Counted from the first letter of the stretch, positions 1 through 6,999 are shown. The stretch: DNA of 11,796 nucleotides from Fimbriimonadales bacterium (GCA_025922995.1 JAICGT010000012.1:1-11796); one strand, 5' to 3'. Notes: generated by a model from the sequence alone, not told the origin. Numbers and translations are program-made.

Positions 1-978
1 ATCGAGCAGCGCTCGCGCGAGGACGAAGCCTACCGCTACACGCTGCGCGAGAGCTTCCGCTTCCAGGTCGTGCGCGAACGTTTGAGCGAAGTGACGCTGA
101 TCCTCGACCAAGCGGCCGGCAACCCCGGCGTGACTGTGAGCTTTGCCGGAAACGGAACATACGACCCGTTCTCGCGCAATGAAGCTTACGAGATCCTTCG
201 CGAGAAGGTGATCGTCGAATACTTCGGCGACACGAGCGTCGTAGTCGCGAGCCCTCAGATCAGTCGGGGAGCCGTCAGACTCTATGCGACGGCCCATCAG
301 GAAGACGACGGCTATCCGGGCGACTTCACCGGGGCGATGCTCATGTACCAAGGATTCCTGGGAGGCAATCCTGGCCCGACACCGAACGTGGAAGCCGGAC
401 CAGTGCCGATCGGGCATGACGGCCGAGCGGTTGCGTTCAAGTCCGTTGCTGTCGGCACTTACGAGTTTGATGTGACGATGGCAGACAACGACTACTGGCG
501 AGTCTTGCCGGAAGTTCGGTTCTCGCTGAAAGTCGCCTCGACTGCCACCTTGCTCGAGGTAACCGGCTCCGGTTGGATTCCTTTCGGTGTAGGCAACGGC
601 CATGGCACCTACCAGTTCAAGGTTGGAAAGGACAAGGAGGTCGAGACCGGGAATTCTTCCTTCATCTTCGACGGCTCCGATGGCCACCGCTACACGATCA
701 ATGTCACGTCGTGGCTGCCGGGCGCCCTGATCTTCGGAAGCGGTTCCCAAAGTTGGAAATCGGCCTTCACCGGCTTCGCGAATGTCCTGAAGACCAACTT
801 GCTGACCGGTCAATCCACGCTCTTCCCTGGACGGCCGGTGACATTCGACGCATGGGACGGAAATAAGGCTCCGAACAAACCTGACGCCTACGGCGTGCTC
901 GTGCTCGACGCACAGGGCCTGGTTTGGTTAGAGACCCCGATCCTGAACATCGGCGGCGGCAATATCATGATCAAGTAA
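1..978 (+). CDS. Secreted beta-rich protein, C-terminal part (5' end outside window)
   Basis: The frame is open from the first base to the TAA at 976-978, so this is the last 325 residues of a longer protein; the GTG at 70 is not a convincing start. The visible part is rich in Thr, Gly, Val and aromatic residues, has no membrane segment, and looks like an extracellular beta-sandwich protein. Its last 140 residues run from a TGSGWIPFG motif (about residue 188) through a TFDAWDGN segment to the end LNIGGGNIMIK. This layout (GGG-I-P start, a D-G-x-P-x-x-D turn, GGGNI-x-I end) resembles, from memory, the post-COAP-1-type C-terminal domain of secreted bacterial proteins. The N-terminal part is not recognised. 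A hairpin follows 20 nt after the stop. Function is unknown; an adhesion or matrix role would be guesswork. Confidence 0.75.
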   Translation: MEQRSREDEAYRYTLRESFRFQVVRERLSEVTLILDQAAGNPGVTVSFAGNGTYDPFSRNEAYEILREKVIVEYFGDTSVVVASPQISRGAVRLYATAHQEDDGYPGDFTGAMLMYQGFLGGNPGPTPNVEAGPVPIGHDGRAVAFKSVAVGTYEFDVTMADNDYWRVLPEVRFSLKVASTATLLEVTGSGWIPFGVGNGHGTYQFKVGKDKEVETGNSSFIFDGSDGHRYTINVTSWLPGALIFGSGSQSWKSAFTGFANVLKTNLLTGQSTLFPGRPVTFDAWDGNKAPNKPDAYGVLVLDAQGLVWLETPILNIGGGNIMIK

Positions 979-998
979 CACGTACCATCCTGGATCGA

Positions 999-1036
999 GC
1001 CGACGGCTCTGCGGGGGGACCTGCGGGGCCGTCGGC
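999..1036 (+). terminator. Inverted repeat, possible terminator of the secreted-protein gene
   Basis: A perfect 9-bp inverted repeat (GCCGACGGC at 999-1007 and GCCGTCGGC at 1028-1036) encloses a 20-nt G-rich loop that contains a repeated TGCGGGG. It begins 20 nt after the stop codon at 978. No T-run follows, so it is not a textbook intrinsic terminator. It could be a terminator that needs a protein factor or an mRNA-stabilising hairpin. Confidence 0.45.
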
Positions 1037-1038
1037 CG

Positions 1039-1050
1039 TTCGACGTCGAA
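1039..1050. other. 12-bp perfect palindrome in the intergenic gap
   Basis: TTCGACGTCGAA is its own reverse complement and lies 2 nt after the hairpin, ahead of the membrane-protein operon. A dimeric regulator could bind here, but a palindrome this short may be chance. A weak -10-like TATACG lies at 1066-1071, without a convincing -35 hexamer at the right distance. Confidence 0.2.
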
Positions 1051-1150
1051 TCAACCGTAGCGACCTATACGTCTATCGCTTGAACTGGAGGCTACGCAGC
1101 AACTCAAATGGACGGTACACATCGCCAAAGCAGAGCCCAAGAAAGCGCTG

Positions 1151-1618
1151 GTGGTGTATGCTGTCGCGACGTTCGCAGGACTCGGCTCGGCTGCTTTCAT
1201 GGGGAATCCGTGGATGTTTCCGTTCGGGTTCTTGGCGATTCTCCTGGGTGCCGCCGACTTTGTTTTGCCGAACCGGTTTTCGATCGGCGAGCAAGGCGTG
1301 GAGCGGCGTTGCGGCTTGAGCATCGTAGCTTTGCCTTGGGATCGCGTGAAACGTGTTGTTGTGGGCGATGATGGTGTAAAACTATCGCCTCTGGACGACT
1401 CGAGTCGGCTTGCGCCGTTCCGAGGAGTCTATTTGCGTGCTAACGGAAACTTGCAGGAGATCGTATCCTGCGTCGAATATTGGAGAAAGCGATATGCTTC
1501 AGATGTGGGACAAAGCGCTGACGGCGGCCGAGAGGGACGAGATCATTCAGAAGACGGCGGCATTCGTGAAGAAACAGGGGGTTCGGACTCCGGCGGTGCT
1601 CTTCCTAGAGATGCATAA
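1151..1618 (+). CDS. Small two-helix membrane protein with PH-like C-terminal segment
   Basis: The GTG at 1151 is the first ordinary start codon. However, the frame is open from 1061, and the residues just upstream (LKWTVHIAKAEPKKAL) look like true coding sequence, so the real start may lie further up, for example a CTG at 1085. Two hydrophobic helices (about residues 1-17 and 20-38 from the GTG) are followed by a short soluble region, LPNRFSIGEQGVERR, then PWDRVKRVVVGDDGVKLSP and a Ser-Arg-Leu-x-x-Phe-Arg-Gly turn. From memory, the W-x-V-H start, L-P-x-R-F/Y and P-W-x-x-x-x-R-V-V-V features recur in small uncharacterised membrane proteins. After about residue 115 the sequence becomes Gly/Asp/Glu-rich and overlaps the next gene by 125 nt, so the last 40 residues may not be native. 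It heads the membrane cluster. Function is unknown. Confidence 0.6.
   Translation: MVYAVATFAGLGSAAFMGNPWMFPFGFLAILLGAADFVLPNRFSIGEQGVERRCGLSIVALPWDRVKRVVVGDDGVKLSPLDDSSRLAPFRGVYLRANGNLQEIVSCVEYWRKRYASDVGQSADGGREGRDHSEDGGIREETGGSDSGGALPRDA
1482..1485 (+). promoter_or_regulatory. Ribosome binding site deciding the start at 1494
   Basis: GGAG lies 8 nt before the ATG at 1494 and inside the preceding reading frame. It supports 1494 as the start of the 100-residue protein, rather than the upstream in-frame ATG at 1410, which has no comparable site and would add unlikely sequence. Confidence 0.6.
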
Positions 1619-1796
1619 GCCGCTGTCAGGAATCGCCGCGCACGCCGCGATTGCCTTTGCTCCGTTTATCATGCCGTTCCTTGGCTTCTCGAGAGTCGAC
1701 AAGTACTCGCGCTTCTTTGCCGACCGCGAAAACGTCGAAAGATTAATCTGCGAAATCGAGAACCCCACCGAGCCGGAAGAAGAAACGAAATCATGA
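1494..1796 (+). CDS. Conserved 100-residue hypothetical protein (TPAVLFLEMHKPL motif)
   Basis: This is a 100-residue protein with a good ribosome binding site. It opens with a charged helix (residues 10-27), then VRTPAVLFLEMHKPLSG (30-46), a hydrophobic stretch of about 18 residues (AAHAAIAFAPFIMPFLGF, 48-65) that could span or dip into a membrane, and a charged C-terminus containing RENVERLICEIE. From memory, small proteins with a TPAxLFLExxxPL core and an ENVERLI tail are encoded beside uncharacterised membrane genes in several phyla; none has an assigned role that I know of. The stop overlaps the ATG of the DUF6754 gene (ATGA, 1793-1796), which implies coupled translation. It probably serves as a small accessory subunit of the membrane complex encoded downstream (inference). 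Confidence 0.75.
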   Translation: MLQMWDKALTAAERDEIIQKTAAFVKKQGVRTPAVLFLEMHKPLSGIAAHAAIAFAPFIMPFLGFSRVDKYSRFFADRENVERLICEIENPTEPEEETKS

Positions 1797-3463
1797 ACAC
1801 ACGACTCGCGACCATATTCTTTGCGGCACTCGCTGCGCTCGCGCTGATCTCAGGCTGTGGCCAAGAAACTTACGCTTCGGAAGCAGAGTACCGGGCGGCC
1901 AGGGCCGCGACTTTCGGCGTTGCGGAGGATAAGGGCGTTGAATCTACTTCCCCGGACGGCACGCGCTTTTTCGTGTGGACCCTCAAATCTGGCGAAGGGT
2001 ACGCCGATGTGCTAACCGCCGACGGCTACACCATAGACCATTCGATCAAGTTCGGGTCACCTGACGAGGCGACCGCTTACATCGAGACTGTCGGCGCGGA
2101 CGAACTCGTGCTCGAGAATCCGCCAGCTACGTTCATGACCGACCGTGCTGCCGCACTGGGCGCGCAAGCTGGCTCGTACCTGGCGAACGGCGACGGCGGC
2201 GCCTATATCCTGTGGATGATGCCCGACGGCTCGGTGACGCGCGATTTCGTGACGATGGACGGCAATTCGTTCGCAATTGCAGACTCGCAAGTGTTCTCCA
2301 CTTCGGAAGCAGCCGACGAGGGCATCGAGCGCATCGCGACGTTCGAGAAGTACCTTAGCGACCGCAGCCAGGAACTCGGAGCCGCGCCGGTGTGGGGAAT
2401 GAACACCCGGGCGTGGAAGATTTACGCCTTTTCCGCAGCCGATGGCGGCGTGACCGTCGACGTACTCAACGCCGATGGCGATCCAATCCTAGGCGCCGTT
2501 CGCCAGCAATCGATGCAGTACGACGACCTCAGCGCAGCTGTAGCGGGGATTTCAACTCAAATCAGCGGTGAAGAGGCGATCTGGATCGCCGGCTCTCAGT
2601 ACAGCCGCTTAGGGTGGGTGCTGATCGGGTTCGTTCTGATCATTATCGCCCTAATTCTCGTGAACATCAGAATTGCCGTGGGCGGTAAAGGCGGCACGAT
2701 CCGCCGCATCGCGGGCCTCGACCAAATCGACGAGGCGGTTGGCCGTGCAACCGAAATCGCTCGGCCGGTGCTCATGGTTCCCGGCCTGGGAACGCTGAAC
2801 GGCATCACTGTACAGGCTCTGACCATTTTCGCCTACGTTATCCGTACAGCCGCGCGGTTCGGCACTCCGATTCGACTGCTGAATGCGGATGCTTCGGTGT
2901 ACGCTGTCGCTCAGGAAATTACTCGCGACGTATACATGAGCGAGGGCGTGCCGGAGGCCTATGATCCGACAAGCGTGCGCTTCGTTTCCGATAGACAGTT
3001 CGCATTCGCGGCGGGCGTTGCCGGAACGATTCAGCGTGAGAAAGTTGCTGCAACGTTCTTCATGGGCGATTTCTTTGCAGAGTCCATGATCTTCGCAGAG
3101 AACGCGAATATGGTGGGCGCAATTCAGGTTGCCGCTACAACGCAGTTCACGCAAACGCCATTCTTTATCGCAGCTTGCGACTACGTGCTCTTGGGAGATG
3201 AGTTTTATGCAGCAAGCGCTTACCTCGGCAGGCAGCCGATACTGGTAGGCAGCTTGATCGGCGTCGATAAATCGAAGATGCTGATCATGGCGACAGTCGT
3301 GGTCATGTGCCTGGTTCACTCGGTGCAAACGCTGAGGACCGTCGATCCGGCGACGCTGCCGCCTGAGACACAGGAGACCTGGTCGACCAACAATCAAGAG
3401 TATTTCGACTGGCGTAAAGACGACCTGTTCTTCAAGCGACTTCCGAAAATCGAGAGGCCCTAA
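1793..3463 (+). CDS. DUF6754-domain membrane protein with lipoprotein-type N-terminus
   Basis: The 556-residue protein starts with a signal peptide ending in a lipobox-like ISG|C (Cys22), which predicts a lipid-anchored outer portion. Residues 54-257 appear to hold three diverged units of about 50-55 residues (54-103, 132-184, 203-257), each with an aromatic strand followed by a D-V/F-x-x-x-D-G turn and a helix. A transmembrane helix spans about 273-291 and is followed by basic residues. The domain at about 303-510 matches what I remember of DUF6754: RIAGLDQIDEAVGRATE, a V-P-G-L-G-T-L-N-G turn, GTPIRLLNADASVYAVAQE, FMGDFFAESMIFAENAN, and ACDYVLLGDEFYAASAYLG. A second hydrophobic segment (about 496-512) ends it. 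The predicted topology is periplasmic repeats, cytoplasmic DUF6754 and an outward C-terminal tail. It is followed after 9 nt by the next membrane gene. The function of DUF6754 is not known to me. Confidence 0.85.
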   Translation: MNTRLATIFFAALAALALISGCGQETYASEAEYRAARAATFGVAEDKGVESTSPDGTRFFVWTLKSGEGYADVLTADGYTIDHSIKFGSPDEATAYIETVGADELVLENPPATFMTDRAAALGAQAGSYLANGDGGAYILWMMPDGSVTRDFVTMDGNSFAIADSQVFSTSEAADEGIERIATFEKYLSDRSQELGAAPVWGMNTRAWKIYAFSAADGGVTVDVLNADGDPILGAVRQQSMQYDDLSAAVAGISTQISGEEAIWIAGSQYSRLGWVLIGFVLIIIALILVNIRIAVGGKGGTIRRIAGLDQIDEAVGRATEIARPVLMVPGLGTLNGITVQALTIFAYVIRTAARFGTPIRLLNADASVYAVAQEITRDVYMSEGVPEAYDPTSVRFVSDRQFAFAAGVAGTIQREKVAATFFMGDFFAESMIFAENANMVGAIQVAATTQFTQTPFFIAACDYVLLGDEFYAASAYLGRQPILVGSLIGVDKSKMLIMATVVVMCLVHSVQTLRTVDPATLPPETQETWSTNNQEYFDWRKDDLFFKRLPKIERP

Positions 3464-3472
3464 CCAACTCTA

Positions 3473-4648
3473 ATGTTTCCACTATTCGCACAGACCGAAC
3501 CGCCCGGCACCAACTTTTGGGCTGTAGAACCTCGACAGGCGCTCATGCTCATCGTGGGCACGTTTGTCATCACGATCGTGCTGCTTGTGGCGATCTCAAG
3601 GGTTCCGAGCAATTTCAGAAAGCCGATCACCGTCGGCATCACGTTCCTCGCAGGATTCTTCTATGTTTTAGAGTGGCTGTGGCCACGTCACATTCTGGCC
3701 AACGGCACGGCGACGCAAAATGTTCTTGGCATTATCGACATTCAGGAGGCTCAAGGAATTGTCAACGACATTAGCCAAGTCCTGACCGGCTTCCTGTTGG
3801 CGCTCGGTGTGCTTAGCATTTTCCGTGTGCATTTCGGCAGGCTGTTCAAAAAGCAGAAAGATTGGTTTTTCAGCCTGGTGCTTTTGGTGAGCCTGTTTTC
3901 GATATTCATTCTCGGCATGATCAGTTTCAGCGGCGACCTCAGTATGGAGTCCCGCCAAGCGACGATCGACGCGACGCTTCGCGAGGGCGGGCCGATGACG
4001 GCAGACCTCGCGACGCTCGGGCGGCTCGGTTCAGAAGCGCAAGCGCGTGACCTTATCGAAGCGGCTGAGACTCCGATTAAGAGGCAGTACAACCGCCGCG
4101 AGATCGATCGCGCCACGTACGAGGCCCAGGTTGCGAACTCGCAGGTCATTGCCCAGGCCGCAACCGACGCCAACGAGCAAGTGATCCAGGCTGCTTTGGA
4201 TAGCGGGACGCTCACGGCCGAAGCGGCTGCGCTTGCAAAGCAGGGCATCGTCGAAGAAAAAGAGCGAACGAAATCTGAGCAGGCCTTTCAACTTCTCTAC
4301 CGAAGAGGGTTGCTTGCGATGGACGCGGCGATGTTCAGCCTTATCGGCTTCTTCATCCTCTCCGCCGCCTACCGCGCTTTCCGAGTCAGGTCGATCGAAG
4401 CTTCCATTCTCATGGCTACCGCGCTTGTCGTGCTGCTGATGTTTGTGCCGATTGCCCTCATGCTGACGAACAGCCTCGACCCGAACACATTCGCCGGCAA
4501 TTTCAGGATCGACAGCATCGGATCGTGGCTGCTTGCTACGATCAACGTTCCTGCCATTCGCGCCATCGACCTTGGCCTTGGATTGGGACTTCTCGCGATG
4601 GGGTTGCGAATCATGCTGGGCCTCGAAAAAGGAGTCGCTTCGGAGTAA
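3473..4648 (+). CDS. Polytopic membrane protein of the DUF6754 cluster, with helical insert
   Basis: The 391-residue protein has about seven predicted membrane helices: roughly 22-42, 50-70, 103-120, 131-153, 282-300, 308-333 and 352-382. Between helices four and five lies a hydrophilic segment of about 120 residues (155-275), rich in Ala, Glu, Gln and Arg. It has few helix breakers and reads as long alpha-helices. Helix five leads into a basic motif, AAYRAFRVRSIEA (298-310), and the C-terminus ends RIMLGLEKG. From memory, the YRAFRxRSxEA signature recurs in proteins encoded next to DUF6754. No catalytic or transporter motif is visible. The ATG at 3473 lies 9 nt after the previous stop and has no strong ribosome binding site, which fits translational coupling. 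It is a likely integral subunit of the membrane complex; substrate and activity are unknown. Confidence 0.8.
   Translation: MFPLFAQTEPPGTNFWAVEPRQALMLIVGTFVITIVLLVAISRVPSNFRKPITVGITFLAGFFYVLEWLWPRHILANGTATQNVLGIIDIQEAQGIVNDISQVLTGFLLALGVLSIFRVHFGRLFKKQKDWFFSLVLLVSLFSIFILGMISFSGDLSMESRQATIDATLREGGPMTADLATLGRLGSEAQARDLIEAAETPIKRQYNRREIDRATYEAQVANSQVIAQAATDANEQVIQAALDSGTLTAEAAALAKQGIVEEKERTKSEQAFQLLYRRGLLAMDAAMFSLIGFFILSAAYRAFRVRSIEASILMATALVVLLMFVPIALMLTNSLDPNTFAGNFRIDSIGSWLLATINVPAIRAIDLGLGLGLLAMGLRIMLGLEKGVASE
4642..4645 (+). promoter_or_regulatory. Ribosome binding site overlapping the upstream gene end
   Basis: GGAG at 4642-4645 sits directly before the TAA of the upstream gene and 6 nt before the ATG at 4652. 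It supports that start and shows that the two genes are translated in tandem. Confidence 0.55.
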
Positions 4649-4651
4649 ACC

Positions 4652-5503
4652 ATGAAATTTTGGCAAACACTCTACGCAATTGACCGCCGGGTCCTGTACG
4701 GCATTCTCATGTTGCTCGTCGGCTGGCAGGTGCTCAAGCCTATTACGGTGCCGAACGTGACAATGGGTATGTCGAAAGACCTTTTCGACAAAATCGAGAG
4801 CCTAAACCCGGGCGACGTGGTTCTCATCGAGAGCGACTGGACGACGAGCACAGCCGGTGAAAGTCGAGGGCAGTTCAAGGCGTTAATTAGGCACTTGATG
4901 CGAAAAGAAGTCAAGTTTGTGACAACAGCAATCGATCCGCTTGCCCCCGGTATCGGCGAGATATTTATCGAAGAGGTGAAGCGGGAAGAGCCGCCGGACG
5001 GCCCGCGCTATCAAAAAGGCCGTGACTACGAAATTGCCGGTTATTTTCCGAACGCCGAGAATCACGTCCAAGCGATGGTTACGAACGTACGTAAGGAGTT
5101 AAACTCGAAGGGTCTGGCAAACTCGCCGGTTCTCGTAGGTATTTCTGACCTCTCGGATATGAAGGCGGTTATTCTCGTCACCGCCTCTAGCAGCATCAAC
5201 GTTTGGTACGAAAGGCTGCGAAACAAGGCGCCCTTAGGTTTGATGTGCACCGCTGTTATGGCAGGGGAGAACATCCCCTATCACGCCAGCGGACAGCTTT
5301 TCGGCATGACGATCGGCGCCAAGGGCGCGTTTGATTATGAAACTCTCCTTAACGAGCACTATCCGGACGAGAAGTATAAGAACCTCGACACGGGAAGCCG
5401 GTATATGAGTCCGTTGTTTTTTGCTCTTCTTTTGCTGATCGTCTCAGTCATTATCGGCAACATTGCAATGGTGATGCTCCGCAAGAAAGGTGATACCGCT
5501 TGA
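4652..5503 (+). CDS. Doubly membrane-anchored protein with alpha/beta soluble domain, DUF6754 cluster
   Basis: The 283-residue protein has one helix near each end (about 12-29 and 254-276) and a soluble domain between them. The first helix is flanked by Arg12-Arg13 and the last residues are basic (RKKGDTA), so both ends are probably cytoplasmic and the 225-residue domain lies outside. The domain alternates strands and helices: LNPGDVVLIESDW (51-63), a helix, EVKFVTTA (86-93), SPVLVGISDLSDM (158-170), KAVILVTAS (171-179), and a conserved-looking segment LGLMCTAVMAGENIPYHASGQLFG (195-218) followed by GAKGAFDYETLL. This suggests a Rossmann-like or ligand-binding fold, but no nucleotide-binding or catalytic motif is evident. 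It starts 3 nt after the preceding stop. I recall similar proteins beside DUF6754 genes, none of them characterised. Confidence 0.8.
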   Translation: MKFWQTLYAIDRRVLYGILMLLVGWQVLKPITVPNVTMGMSKDLFDKIESLNPGDVVLIESDWTTSTAGESRGQFKALIRHLMRKEVKFVTTAIDPLAPGIGEIFIEEVKREEPPDGPRYQKGRDYEIAGYFPNAENHVQAMVTNVRKELNSKGLANSPVLVGISDLSDMKAVILVTASSSINVWYERLRNKAPLGLMCTAVMAGENIPYHASGQLFGMTIGAKGAFDYETLLNEHYPDEKYKNLDTGSRYMSPLFFALLLLIVSVIIGNIAMVMLRKKGDTA

Positions 5504-6294
5504 AATTCCTTATCGCACAAATGCAGCCGGACAACGTCTTCACCGGGAATTGGTGGAGGGGTCAGCAGGGTTATGATTCTTACGACTGGCAATTGATTAG
5601 CCCTGCGTGGGCGGTGACGATCGCCGCGATCTTGACCATCGGGCTGTATTCATTGCTGTACCGTGAAAACAAGTTTTATCGTTTCGTGGAGCACGCGTTT
5701 GTCGGCCTCGCAGCAGGATTTTCGATCTACCAGATCGTCGCCGAAGTCCTTTACCCAAAGTGGTACTTGCCTATGGTCGGTAGGGCAGGCACCGACGGCA
5801 TGCCGATCATTCTGTCCCACTGGGTTTGGGCTGCGTTGCTCCCAGTTGGCCTGCTCGCGTTCTTTGTGTTCAGCCAGAAAAACGCGTGGCTGAGCCGGAT
5901 TCCGATCGGAATCATTATCGGACTTTGGTCCGGCCAGCAGCTCAACGCTTTTTTCAATCGCTATTTACCGCAGCTGACCGATACGGCTCGGCCAATTATT
6001 CCGAACGAGTGGACGTTGGCATCGCGCGACGCCCCCGCCGGCGCCTTGCCGTGGCCGCAAGCGCTGAACAACCTGATCATCGTCGTTGCGTTCATCATGG
6101 TTCTTAGCTACTTCCTATACAGTTTTGAGCAAAAGAACAGGGTGCTTCAAAAATCCGCCATTGCGGGTCGATGGCTGTTGATGGTCGGCTTCGGCGTTAT
6201 TTTCGGCACGACGATGATGACGCGCTTCGTGTTGTTTATCGACCGCGCCTACTTCTTACTCGTCGAGTGGCTAAAAGTCGGCCCGCCGACTTAG
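5500..6294 (+). CDS. Polytopic membrane protein of the DUF6754 cluster (YREN-FYRF motif)
   Basis: The 264-residue protein has about six predicted membrane helices (36-53, 64-85, 104-125, 131-147, 188-207, 220-240). The TTG at 5500 overlaps the upstream TGA by 4 nt (TTGA) and has an AAAGG 9 nt upstream; the ATG at 5521 lacks such a site, so TTG is preferred. The first loop carries YRENKFYRFVEHAFVGLAAG (54-73), with dense aromatic and charged residues at a membrane edge. Another marked segment is WLSRIPIGIIIGLWSGQQLN (130-149). From memory, this YREN-FYRF-EH-FVG signature is typical of proteins in DUF6754 neighbourhoods. No known transporter family is recognised. It is the last of four adjacent genes that look like subunits of one complex. 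Confidence 0.8.
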   Translation: MKFLIAQMQPDNVFTGNWWRGQQGYDSYDWQLISPAWAVTIAAILTIGLYSLLYRENKFYRFVEHAFVGLAAGFSIYQIVAEVLYPKWYLPMVGRAGTDGMPIILSHWVWAALLPVGLLAFFVFSQKNAWLSRIPIGIIIGLWSGQQLNAFFNRYLPQLTDTARPIIPNEWTLASRDAPAGALPWPQALNNLIIVVAFIMVLSYFLYSFEQKNRVLQKSAIAGRWLLMVGFGVIFGTTMMTRFVLFIDRAYFLLVEWLKVGPPT

Positions 6295-6298
6295 ACCT

Positions 6299-6991
6299 GT
6301 GCCCGAGTATTCGGTCGAAGGCATCGTGTTGCGCCGGTGGGATTCGGGAGAATCCGACCGGCGTATTGCCGTATTGACGTCGGATCGAGGCAAAATCTAT
6401 TTGACCGCTCGAGGCTCCCGGAAGTCCGGCGCACGGCTCTCGGCATATACGGAGCCCGGGACGTATGCGAGATTCGGCGTCGGGGCGCGTCGCAATGCTT
6501 ACCTCACGCAAGCGCAGACATTGCAGGGTTTCAGTAAGCTGCGGTCGGATTATTCGAGATTGATGTGCGCTCTCTCGCTGTTCGAAACCGTCGATGCAGT
6601 TTGCCCAGAGGGGCAGGAGACTCCTGAAGTTTTTTCTGAGTGCCTGCGCGGCATGGCGGCAATCGAGGCCTGCGAACCGGTGGCTGCGCTCTGCTGGGTC
6701 GACTTACGTTTGATGGCGGGAACCGGCCATGGCCCGGATTTTTCGCGTCCATCCAAGTTCTTGAGCCCGGAAGACGGGGGCGCCGCGACGTCGACCTCCC
6801 GAGATTCGTTCGGGGTCTCGAAGGAAGTAGCCATCGCTCTTTCGAAGCTGCAGCATCTTGTCGAACCGCCGAGCAAACTGAAAGGCGCGGCGGACGTCGC
6901 CAAGGCAATCCTACAATTTTGGGAGGTTTATGCCGGCAAAAAGCTTATTGCACGCAGGTCGCTGATAAATTATCTGCAAGGCTTGCCATAA
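6299..6991 (+). CDS. recO: DNA repair protein RecO (no zinc-binding cysteines)
   Basis: RecO binds single-stranded DNA and SSB and works with RecR to load RecA at gaps. The N-terminal OB-fold is clear: YSVEGIVLRRWDSGESDRRIAVLTSDRGKI (4-33), then a TARGSRKSGARL segment (36-47) and beta strands to about residue 80. The helical C-terminal domain follows. Bacterial RecO proteins often have four cysteines around a GYGxDLxxCxxC segment. Here the matching place (about 139-170, GTGHGPDFSRPSKF) has none, as in other zinc-free RecO proteins. The length of 230 residues is normal. The GTG start at 6299 lies 4 nt after the previous stop, with no clear ribosome binding site, which suggests translation coupled to the membrane-protein genes. 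The link to that cluster is likely operonic rather than functional. Confidence 0.88.
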   Translation: MPEYSVEGIVLRRWDSGESDRRIAVLTSDRGKIYLTARGSRKSGARLSAYTEPGTYARFGVGARRNAYLTQAQTLQGFSKLRSDYSRLMCALSLFETVDAVCPEGQETPEVFSECLRGMAAIEACEPVAALCWVDLRLMAGTGHGPDFSRPSKFLSPEDGGAATSTSRDSFGVSKEVAIALSKLQHLVEPPSKLKGAADVAKAILQFWEVYAGKKLIARRSLINYLQGLP

Positions 6992-6999
6992 TCCCTATC

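Noticed and set aside
924..1371. Two overlapping plus-strand frames (924-1319 and 1108-1371)
   Set aside because: Both are Arg/Ser-rich translations out of frame with the small membrane protein, whose hydrophobic helices and PH-like segment are coherent in a single frame.
2651..3397. 248-residue open frame on the minus strand
   Set aside because: It lies wholly opposite the DUF6754 gene, is rich in Cys, His and Arg without any recognisable motif, and has no neighbour on that strand. It is an antisense shadow.
4031..4666. 211-residue minus-strand open frame
   Set aside because: It is opposite the polytopic membrane gene, with a strongly charged, His-rich composition typical of a shadow frame.
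6640..6999. Upstream extension of the small lipoprotein inside recO
   Set aside because: The extension is out of frame within recO and would bury the lipoprotein signal; the ATG at 7000 begins exactly at the signal peptide.
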